Source of the DNA: Oscillospiraceae bacterium
GTDB taxonomy: Bacteria; Bacillota; Clostridia; Oscillospirales; Acutalibacteraceae
Assembly: GCA_021640185.1 (NCBI GenBank)
Contig: JAJXDX010000073.1
Span: forward strand, 1-8,055
Direction: 5' to 3'
Length of the DNA stretch: 8,055 bases
The stretch's first letter is position 1; each line of letters starts with the position of its first letter. Shown one piece after another: positions 1 to 5,320 of the stretch. The notes under the pieces are model-generated. The model was given only the letters and a program-made list of their open reading frames with translations, had not been told where the DNA came from and did no database searches. Made by a program: the position numbers and the translations under genes.

Positions 1-1245
1 GTGCTGGTCAACTACCTGTTCGGGCGGCTGATCGCGGCCTATCCGCCAAAAAGCCGCGCGGCACGCGCGGCTTTGGCGGCGGGCGTGGTGTTCGATATGG
101 GGGCGCTGTTCTACTTCAAGTATGCGGCGTTCACGGCGAAGAACCTCAACGTCCTGCTGCGTTTCCTGCCCGGCTCGCCTGCCCTGCCGGTGCGCGAGAT
201 CCTGCTGCCGATCGGCATCAGCTTTTTCACGTTCCAGGCGGTGTCGTACCTGATCGACGTGTATCGCGGTGACGCACCGGCGGAAAAAAGCCCGCTGCTG
301 CTGTCGACGTATATCCTGATGTTCCCGCAGCTGATCGCCGGGCCGATCGTGCGATATACCGATGTGCGGTGGGCGCTGCGGCAGCGCCACGTCACCGTGC
401 ACGATATCGGCACGGGCATCGCCTATTTCATTGGCGGGTTGGCCGCGAAGGTGCTGATCGCGAACCGCTTGGGCGGCTTGTGGTCGGCCGTCGGCGGCAT
501 TGGGTACGAATCGCTGAGCGTCCCGCTGGCGTGGATGGGCATCACGGCGTTCAGCCTGCAGCTTTACTACGATTTTTACGGCTATTCGCTGATGGCGATC
601 GGCCTCGGGCGGATGATCGGGTTCTCCTTCCCGGAGAATTTCCGGCATCCCTATGCCGCCTGCACGATGACGGAGTTCTGGCGCCGGTGGCATATCACGC
701 TGGGCACGTGGTTCCGGGAATATGTGTATATCCCGCTGGGCGGCAGCCGGTGCAGCCGCGGGCGGATGGTGTTCAATACCCTGTGCGTGTGGCTGCTGAC
801 CGGCCTGTGGCACGGCGCGGAATGGAATTTCCTTTTGTGGGGACTGTTCCTGTTTTTGATCCTGACGGCCGAAAAAACGACGGGGCTCGGCAAGCGGCTG
901 GAGCGTTCCCGCGTGGCGGGGCACCTGTATATGCTGCTGCTGATCCCGCTGTCGTGGCTGCTGTTCGCGGTCAGCGATCCGACGCAGCTGCTCCAGTATG
1001 CCGGGCGGCTGATCGGCATCGGCGGCGAGAACGTGTTCGCCCGTGATTTTATCGACTACGGGCGGCAGTACGGCCCGTTTTTGCTGCTGGGGCTGGTGTG
1101 CTGCACCGGGCTGCCGGAACGTGCGGCGCGCGCCCTGCGGCGGCGGCCGGCGGTGCTGGGCATCGGGCTGCTCGTGCTGCTGGCGGCCTCCGTCTATTGT
1201 ATCTATCAGGGCATGAACGATCCGTTTTTGTATTTCCGGTTTTGA
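1..1245 (+). CDS. MBOAT family O-acyltransferase (AlgI/DltB-like), 5' partial
   Basis: Multi-pass membrane acyltransferase that by family knowledge moves acyl (usually acetyl) groups from a cytoplasmic donor to an exported glycan. The 414 visible residues hold the AlgI-type signatures in order: LPIGISFFTFQ (about 70-79), FPQLIAGPIVRY (108-119), FRHPYAACTMTEFWRRWHIT (214-233), REYVYIPLGG (239-248) and the TGLWHGAEWN block with the expected active-site histidine H271. The C-terminus ends in PFLYFRF, close to the usual MBOAT ending. The frame is open from base 1 and the first visible residues (LVNYLFGRLI) match a segment normally some 50-70 residues into the family, so the GTG at base 1 is probably an internal valine and the true start lies upstream. 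The next gene begins 19 bases after the stop, indicating one operon. The acceptor glycan cannot be told from sequence. Confidence 0.93.
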   Translation: MLVNYLFGRLIAAYPPKSRAARAALAAGVVFDMGALFYFKYAAFTAKNLNVLLRFLPGSPALPVREILLPIGISFFTFQAVSYLIDVYRGDAPAEKSPLLLSTYILMFPQLIAGPIVRYTDVRWALRQRHVTVHDIGTGIAYFIGGLAAKVLIANRLGGLWSAVGGIGYESLSVPLAWMGITAFSLQLYYDFYGYSLMAIGLGRMIGFSFPENFRHPYAACTMTEFWRRWHITLGTWFREYVYIPLGGSRCSRGRMVFNTLCVWLLTGLWHGAEWNFLLWGLFLFLILTAEKTTGLGKRLERSRVAGHLYMLLLIPLSWLLFAVSDPTQLLQYAGRLIGIGGENVFARDFIDYGRQYGPFLLLGLVCCTGLPERAARALRRRPAVLGIGLLVLLAASVYCIYQGMNDPFLYFRF

Positions 1246-1264
1246 ATGAAAAGGAGCCTTTATC

Positions 1265-2152
1265 ATGAGCAGGAGCATACACGCAAAAGCCAAGGATCCG
1301 CGCGACGTGCTGCGAATCGTTATCGCCGCCGTTTTGGCCGTTGCGTTTTTGACGGTCGGTGTGGTACTGGTGGCCAAAAGTCGCGGCAAGTCGCCCGATG
1401 CCTCCGATCCCGCGCCGACGCTGCCGACGGCGGATATCCCCACGACGACTGCCACGACGACCGCGACGACCACGACCGTGACCACGACGACCTCGACTGC
1501 GGCCGCGACCGAAGCAGAGGCGACGCAGGCCACCACGCAGCAGACGACGGCCGGCACGACGAGCGCGGCGCAAAACGGCTATTTCAGTCATTCGCTGTTC
1601 ATCGGCGATTCGCGCACCGAGGGCCTGCGGCTCTACGGCGGCGTGAAGGATGCGGACTTCTTCTCCAAAACGAGCATGAGCATCTATTCCCTGCCCAAAG
1701 ATCAGCTGGAGGTCACGGGTATGGGCAAAAAAACGATCGCACAGGTGCTGGACGCGAAGAAATACCAAACGATCTATATCATGCTGGGAATCAACGAGGT
1801 CGGCTCGAACAAAAACACCACGGTCAGCCGCTATCGCACGTTCCTTGACGAGGTGAGGCAGAAGCAGCCGGACGCGACCATCGTCGTGTGCGCGAACCTG
1901 CACGTCAGCAAGGCGAAGTCCGACGCGTCCGAGAAGTCCGGTTCTTCCATCACCAACAAGAACATCGATACCCTCAACGGGATGCTGGCCGAGTTGGCGG
2001 ACGGCAACAAGATCCGCTACCTGAACGTCAACCCGCAGTTCGACGATGCGAACGGCGCGCTGGATGCCTCCCGCACCGGCGACGGCGTACACATGAAAGC
2101 CAAGTATTATCCGCAATGGATGGCGTGGATCGCCGAGCAGAAGATCGGCTGA
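1265..2152 (+). CDS. Membrane-anchored SGNH/GDSL hydrolase-like protein with Thr-rich linker
   Basis: Predicted 295-residue extracytoplasmic SGNH-fold protein, probably the partner of the upstream MBOAT protein, transferring or removing acyl groups on a surface glycan. Layout: short basic N-terminus, one membrane segment (about 17-37), a low-complexity linker rich in threonine and alanine (about 59-103), then the SGNH domain (about 106-295). Visible motifs are block I GDSR with nucleophile S116, GINE in the place of the block III GxND with N177, and block V DGVH with D273 and H276 as the other triad members. The glycine of block II is less clear. Start ATG 1265 is supported by AAAAGGAG at 1249-1256 with an 8-base gap. 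No lipobox is seen, so an uncleaved signal anchor is likely. The pairing resembles AlgI with AlgJ/AlgX and PatA with PatB. Esterase versus transferase activity is unresolved. Confidence 0.88.
   Translation: MSRSIHAKAKDPRDVLRIVIAAVLAVAFLTVGVVLVAKSRGKSPDASDPAPTLPTADIPTTTATTTATTTTVTTTTSTAAATEAEATQATTQQTTAGTTSAAQNGYFSHSLFIGDSRTEGLRLYGGVKDADFFSKTSMSIYSLPKDQLEVTGMGKKTIAQVLDAKKYQTIYIMLGINEVGSNKNTTVSRYRTFLDEVRQKQPDATIVVCANLHVSKAKSDASEKSGSSITNKNIDTLNGMLAELADGNKIRYLNVNPQFDDANGALDASRTGDGVHMKAKYYPQWMAWIAEQKIG
1438..1565 (+). repeat. Low-complexity ACG/ACC-type stretch coding the Thr-rich linker
   Basis: Imperfect triplet-like run of acg, acc and act codons within the SGNH gene, giving a threonine-dominated spacer of about 40 residues. 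Such spacers usually hold a catalytic domain away from the membrane through the cell wall, and could be glycosylated. Codons are mixed, so it is a degenerate repeat, not a clean microsatellite. Confidence 0.75.
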
Positions 2153-2170
2153 CCGCGCGACAGCAGAACG

Positions 2171-2220
2171 AAAAAGGCCGCCCGCCGTGCATTCGCACGG
2201 CGGGCGGCTCATTTTTTGCT
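2171..2220. terminator. Intrinsic terminator between convergent genes, probably bidirectional
   Basis: A perfect 14-base-pair GC-rich stem (2177-2190 with 2195-2208) closes a 4-base loop (attc). On the plus strand it is followed by TCATTTTTT, terminating the MBOAT-SGNH operon. On the minus strand the stem is followed by CTTTTT (from AAAAAG at 2171-2176), so it can also stop the leftward alpha/beta hydrolase, whose stop codon lies at 2230-2232. Confidence 0.92.
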
Positions 2221-2229
2221 TTTGGACGC

Positions 2230-3384
2230 TCAGACCTGCTCCTCCGGCATTTCCGCGGCGGCCGTCTGCTCCGGCTCGGCGGCGGCCGCCTGCTCCGGTT
2301 CTGCGGCAGCGGACGGCTGCGGCTCGTCGGCCGGCTGCTCCGGTGCGCTTTCCGTAGCGCTCTCGGCAGCGCTGAAAGCGCAGCGTGAGGGCGTTACGGC
2401 ATCGAACTCGTCCCAGAAGGCGAGGGACTGACGCTCGTACTGCTCGCGGTCGATATAATAGCTCATGCCGTGGTCTGCGCCCGGCACGATCAGCAGCCGC
2501 TTGGGCGAGGCGCACGCCTTGTAGTTTTCGTACGTCATGCGCACGGGGACGAAGTGGTCGTCCGTGCCGTGGACGAACACCACCGGCACGACGGCGGTCT
2601 TCAGCGCGTCGATCGTGGAGTAGTCGGTCAGGCCGACGCGCAGCTTTTCGCGGCACAGCGCATCGGCGAAGCCGCGGTGCAGATCGTAGATCAGGTGCAG
2701 GTTCTTGTTGGCCACATGGCGCCAGATCGCGTCCGGCGAGGTGAAAGCGCAGTCCGCCATCACGCCGTGCACCTGCTCCGGCAGATCCAGTCCGGTGGCC
2801 ATCAGCACGGTCGTCGCGCCCATGGACACGCCGCACAGATAGATCGGCAGCGTGCCGTCGGTCAGATGCTCCACGGCGTAGTTCGCCCAGTCACGCGCGT
2901 CGAACCGTTCGGTCAGGCCGAAGCCCATGCAGTCGCCGCCGCTCTCGTTTTGGCCGCGCTGCTCGACATACAGCACGCTGCACCCGCTGTCATACCAAAA
3001 GTCGGCGATCATGCCGAAATCGCGCGACCAGGAGGAGCGCCAGCCGTGCATGGCGATCAGCAGGCGCTTCGGCTCCTTGGCCGGGCGGAAGTGGCCGATC
3101 AATTTCACGCCGTCCTGCGCGGTCATCTCCACGCGCTGCACGTCCTCGCGGGCGGCCAGCGTCTGCGCGTCCTGCGCCAGCTGTTCCATGAACCGGCGCA
3201 CTTCCTCGCTGACCAATGCGCCGGCAAAGATCTTGTCGGCGTTTTGCAGCACGCGCGGCTTTTGCCGATCCATCGCGGCCTGCACCAGCGCGCAGGTCAC
3301 GCCGTAGGTGGCCAGCGCCGTTACGCCCGCCGCACCGGCGATCAGCGCCGTGGCCTTGAGCACCGTTTTCGTCGTTTTGTCCAT
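2230..3384 (-). CDS. Alpha/beta hydrolase (serine hydrolase, S33/BAAT-like) with N-terminal membrane segment
   Basis: Predicted 384-residue serine hydrolase of unknown substrate. A hydrophobic N-terminal segment (about 9-37) suggests a membrane anchor or signal. The fold shows HGWRSS at 113-118 (oxyanion-hole loop), the nucleophile elbow GVSMG with S187, HGTDDHFVP at 272-280 with the acid most likely D276, and GADHG with catalytic H305, so the triad is intact. The domain ends near residue 330 and is followed by a roughly 50-residue Ala/Glu/Pro/Gln-rich tail with AEPEQ-type repeats. I chose ATG 3384 because the ribosome site AAGGAGAGG (3401-3393) overlaps the alternative GTG at 3393, leaving that GTG almost no spacing. 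The gene is single, divergent from the Nudix gene and convergent with the SGNH gene. Relatives are annotated as lysophospholipase- or esterase-like. The fold is clear but specificity is not. Confidence 0.9.
   Translation of the reverse strand: MDKTTKTVLKATALIAGAAGVTALATYGVTCALVQAAMDRQKPRVLQNADKIFAGALVSEEVRRFMEQLAQDAQTLAAREDVQRVEMTAQDGVKLIGHFRPAKEPKRLLIAMHGWRSSWSRDFGMIADFWYDSGCSVLYVEQRGQNESGGDCMGFGLTERFDARDWANYAVEHLTDGTLPIYLCGVSMGATTVLMATGLDLPEQVHGVMADCAFTSPDAIWRHVANKNLHLIYDLHRGFADALCREKLRVGLTDYSTIDALKTAVVPVVFVHGTDDHFVPVRMTYENYKACASPKRLLIVPGADHGMSYYIDREQYERQSLAFWDEFDAVTPSRCAFSAAESATESAPEQPADEPQPSAAAEPEQAAAAEPEQTAAAEMPEEQV
2255..2302 (-). repeat. 24-base tandem near-repeat (2 copies) in the hydrolase tail
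   Basis: Bases 2255-2278 and 2279-2302 match at 21 of 24 positions. They encode consecutive octapeptides of the form AEPEQ(A/T)AA, with a degenerate third unit (AEMPEEQ) at the extreme C-terminus. The whole-codon period suggests the tail grew by in-frame duplication. Confidence 0.8.
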
Positions 3385-3392
3385 ACGTCGCA

Positions 3393-3401
3393 CCTCTCCT
3401 T
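3393..3401 (-). promoter_or_regulatory. Ribosome binding site deciding the hydrolase start
   Basis: On the minus strand AAGGAGAGG lies 8 bases before ATG 3384 when measured from its 3' end. A GTG at 3393-3391 is in frame but overlaps this site, so it is unlikely to be the start. Confidence 0.7.
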
Positions 3402-3423
3402 ATCTTTGTATCATCATGCCCTT

Positions 3424-3454
3424 AGTATACCATATCCGCCGGTGATCTTGTGAA
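3424..3454 (-). promoter_or_regulatory. Extended -10 promoter of the alpha/beta hydrolase gene
   Basis: On the minus strand TGGTATACT gives an extended -10 (TATACT at 3429-3424). The best -35 candidate, TTCACA at 3454-3449, is 19 bases away and weak, which an extended -10 can tolerate. The predicted transcript start near 3417 gives a leader of about 33 bases. Confidence 0.6.
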
Positions 3455-3469
3455 CGAAATTTGAATTAT

Positions 3470-3498
3470 TTGCACTTTTTCCGTCCGTCTGGTATAAT
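3470..3498 (+). promoter_or_regulatory. Sigma-A-type promoter of the Nudix gene
   Basis: TTGCAC at 3470-3475, a 17-base spacer, and TATAAT at 3493-3498 preceded by TGG (extended -10). The predicted start is near 3505, right at the ribosome site, so the leader is only about 15-18 bases. Expression is probably constitutive, as no operator is obvious. Confidence 0.82.
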
Positions 3499-3505
3499 GA
3501 GCGGG

Positions 3506-3513
3506 AAGGGAGG
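3506..3513 (+). promoter_or_regulatory. Ribosome binding site setting the Nudix start
   Basis: AAGGGAGG lies 7 bases before ATG 3521. In-frame codons farther upstream, such as the TTG at 3461, fall before the promoter -10 and cannot be the start on this transcript. Confidence 0.8.
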
Positions 3514-3520
3514 CGGGCGT

Positions 3521-4048
3521 ATGCGCGATACGACGCTGTGCTACATCCGCGACGGGCAGGGGCGGACGCTGCTGCTGCACAGGATCAAAAAGAAAAACGA
3601 CCTCAACCACGACAAATGGATCGGCGTGGGCGGAAAGTTCGAGGAGGGGGAAAGTCCGACCGACTGCCTGCTGCGCGAGGTGCGCGAAGAAACGGGGCTG
3701 ACGCTGACGCGCTATGCGCTGCGCGGGATCGTGACGTTCGTGTCCTCCGTGTGGGAGAGCGAGCAGATGTATTTGTTCACGGCGGACGGCTTCACCGGGG
3801 AGCCGATCGCCGGGGACGCCTGCGCCGAAGGCGAACTATGCTGGGTGGACGACCGCACGCTGGACGCGCTGCCGACGTGGGAGGGCGACCGCATCTTTTT
3901 GCGCCTGCTGCGCGAGGGTGCGCCGTTTTTTCTGCTCAAGCTGGTTTACGGGCGCGCGCCGGGCGCGCCGGACGGCGCGGACGAGGTGCTGCTGTCGGCC
4001 GTGCTGGACGGCCGCGCGCTGCCGTCGACGGATCCGCTGCGGCGCTGA
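3521..4048 (+). CDS. Nudix hydrolase, MutT/MTH1-like (8-oxo-dGTP diphosphatase type)
   Basis: Predicted 175-residue cytoplasmic Nudix hydrolase. The Nudix box is complete at residues 38-60: G38, five residues, E44, seven residues, then REVREETGL, so the metal-binding glutamates are all present. The flanking pattern (KWIGVGGKFEEGESP before; GIVTF, ELCWVD and a DxxxFLxLL-like segment after) resembles MTH1/MutT-type enzymes, which hydrolyse oxidised purine nucleoside triphosphates to the monophosphate and pyrophosphate. At 175 residues it is slightly longer than typical for MutT (about 130-155), the extra being a GC-rich, Ala/Gly/Asp-rich C-terminus. The substrate is an inference; other (d)NTPs or nucleotide sugars cannot be excluded. 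It has its own promoter and stands alone, divergent from the alpha/beta hydrolase. Confidence 0.92.
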   Translation: MRDTTLCYIRDGQGRTLLLHRIKKKNDLNHDKWIGVGGKFEEGESPTDCLLREVREETGLTLTRYALRGIVTFVSSVWESEQMYLFTADGFTGEPIAGDACAEGELCWVDDRTLDALPTWEGDRIFLRLLREGAPFFLLKLVYGRAPGAPDGADEVLLSAVLDGRALPSTDPLRR

Positions 4049-4073
4049 CCGGCCGTTTTGCGCGGCATTCGGC

Positions 4074-4113
4074 GATCTTTTCCGTTTTTCGCCCCGATGG
4101 GGCAAAAAAGATC
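4074..4113. other. Imperfect hairpin after the Nudix gene
   Basis: GATCTTTT at 4074-4081 can pair with AAAAGATC at 4106-4113, enclosing a GC stem GCCCC/GGGGC (4091-4095 with 4099-4103, loop GAT). A run of T at 4085-4089 can alternatively pair with the A run at 4104-4109. It may stop Nudix transcripts, but no T run follows the stem on either strand, so it is not a standard terminator. Confidence 0.5.
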
Positions 4114-4121
4114 GGCCGATC
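4110..4121. promoter_or_regulatory. Perfect 12-base palindrome, candidate operator
   Basis: GATCGGCCGATC is fully self-complementary and lies 6 bases upstream of the -35 of the PfoR-like gene. Its left half overlaps the right arm of the hairpin at 4074-4113. The position suits binding by a dimeric regulator, but no regulator can be assigned and a chance palindrome is possible in GC-rich DNA. Confidence 0.35.
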
Positions 4122-4127
4122 GTGCAC

Positions 4128-4156
4128 TTGCGCTCCGCGCCGGAGAGTGCTATCAT
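4128..4156 (+). promoter_or_regulatory. Promoter of the PfoR-like EIIC gene
   Basis: TTGCGC at 4128-4133 and TATCAT at 4151-4156 are separated by 17 bases. The predicted transcript start is near 4163, giving a leader of about 28 bases before the ATG. Confidence 0.72.
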
Positions 4157-4190
4157 GGTAGTAGAAAAAGACTGCACAGAGGAGGAGCGC

Positions 4191-5264
4191 ATGATGAAAA
4201 AGACCGCCGGGCGCTTTGGAGCGTTCTGCGCCCGCAAGGGCGTCTGTCCGTCCGCCAAGGTGTATTTTATCGATGCTATGGGCAGCATGGCGCTGGGGCT
4301 GTTCTCCACGCTGCTGATCGGCACGATCTTCCAAACGATCGCCGACTACACGGGGCTGGAGCTCTTTGCGCAGATCGCCGGGTATGCCAAGGCGGCCACC
4401 GGCGCGGCGCTGGGCGTCGCGATCGCCAACACCCTCAAGGCGCCGCCGCTGGTGCTGCTGTCCGCTGCCGTGGCGGGCATGATCGGCAACGGGCTGGGCG
4501 CGACCGTGATGCTGGACGGCGCGGAAAAGGCGCTGACCGCCGGCCCGGCGGGGGCGTTCTTCGTCGTGATCGTGGCCGTGGAGCTGGGCAAGCTGGTGTC
4601 GAAGGAAACGCACGTGGATATCCTCGTCACGCCCGTCACCACGATCCTGTCCGCCATGCTGGTGGGCAAGCTGATCTGCCCGCTGATCGCCCAGCTGATG
4701 TATTGGCTGGGGCATTTCATCAACACCGCGACGGAGCTGCAGCCGCTGCTGATGGGCATCCTCGTGTCTGCGGTGGTCGGCGTGATCCTGACGCTGCCGA
4801 TCAGCTCCGCGGCGATCTGCGCCATGATCGGCATCAGCGGCATCGCGGGCGGCGCGGCGGCGGTGGGCTGCTGTGCGCAGATGGTCGGCTTTGCCGTGAT
4901 CAGCTTCCGCGAGAACCGCTGGAGCGGGCTGGTCGCGCAAGGGCTGGGCACATCCATGCTGCAGATGGGCAACATCGTCAAAAACCCGCGGATCTGGATC
5001 CCGGCCACGCTGGCCAGCATGATCACCGGGCCGCTGTCGACGATGGTGTTCAAGCTGCAGTGTACCGGCGTGTCCGCCGGGATGGGCACGTGCGGGCTGG
5101 TGGGGCCGCTGGGGATCCTGACCGCTACCGGCAGCAGTGTGATGACGTGGATCGGCATCGTCGTGACGTGCCTGATCGCACCGGCGGTGCTGTCGTGGCT
5201 GATCGCGGTGCTGCTGCGCCGCATCGGCTGGATCCGCGAGGGCGACCTCAAGCTGGATCTGTAA
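4191..5264 (+). CDS. PfoR-like membrane protein, PTS EIIC type 2 family (orphan)
   Basis: Predicted 357-residue polytopic membrane protein with about eight to ten hydrophobic segments and a basic N-terminus. It matches the lone EIIC family that includes PfoR of Clostridium perfringens (described as a putative toxin regulator): MGSMALGLFSTLLIGTIFQT near 30-49, the KETHVDILVTPVTT segment (138-151), LPISSAAICAMIGI (202-215), KNPRIWIPATLASMITGPLSTMVF (264-287) and SAGMGTCGLVGPLGIL (295-310). Start: GAGGAGG just upstream serves ATG 4191 or the adjacent ATG 4194. It has its own promoter and terminator. No EIIA, EIIB, HPr or EI gene is visible, so phosphorylation-coupled sugar uptake is not supported here; a transporter or membrane sensor role is inference. 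Membership in the family is firm, the substrate unknown. Confidence 0.88.
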   Translation: MMKKTAGRFGAFCARKGVCPSAKVYFIDAMGSMALGLFSTLLIGTIFQTIADYTGLELFAQIAGYAKAATGAALGVAIANTLKAPPLVLLSAAVAGMIGNGLGATVMLDGAEKALTAGPAGAFFVVIVAVELGKLVSKETHVDILVTPVTTILSAMLVGKLICPLIAQLMYWLGHFINTATELQPLLMGILVSAVVGVILTLPISSAAICAMIGISGIAGGAAAVGCCAQMVGFAVISFRENRWSGLVAQGLGTSMLQMGNIVKNPRIWIPATLASMITGPLSTMVFKLQCTGVSAGMGTCGLVGPLGILTATGSSVMTWIGIVVTCLIAPAVLSWLIAVLLRRIGWIREGDLKLDL

Positions 5265-5276
5265 ACGAGAAAACGG

Positions 5277-5318
5277 GAACGCCCCTTGCCGAAAGGCAAG
5301 GGGCGTTCGTGCTTTTTT
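5277..5318 (+). terminator. Intrinsic terminator of the PfoR-like gene
   Basis: A perfect 14-base-pair stem (5277-5290 with 5295-5308) closes a GAAA tetraloop and is followed by GTGC and six T residues at 5313-5318. The leftward GH2 gene ends at 5321, so the same hairpin may also stop it; on that strand the tail is CCCGTTTT, a weaker signal. Confidence 0.93.
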
Positions 5319-5320
5319 GG

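Noticed and set aside
1438..1565. ACG/ACC repeat considered as a CRISPR-like or mobile repeat
   Set aside because: It is in frame, codes a threonine linker and has no constant repeat/spacer structure.
1049..2836. Long open frame on the minus strand (595 codons)
   Set aside because: It runs antisense through the 3' end of the MBOAT gene and the SGNH gene and across the terminator; its translation is rich in Arg, Gly and Ala with no recognisable motif, as expected for the opposite strand of GC-rich genes.
2470..3453. Plus-strand open frame of 327 codons
   Set aside because: Antisense to the alpha/beta hydrolase, rich in His, Arg and Gln; the hydrolase frame carries an intact triad and a proper start.
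3385..3520. Riboswitch or small RNA in the hydrolase/Nudix gap
   Set aside because: The space is used by two promoters and short leaders; no conserved aptamer-like stem set or internal terminator is visible.
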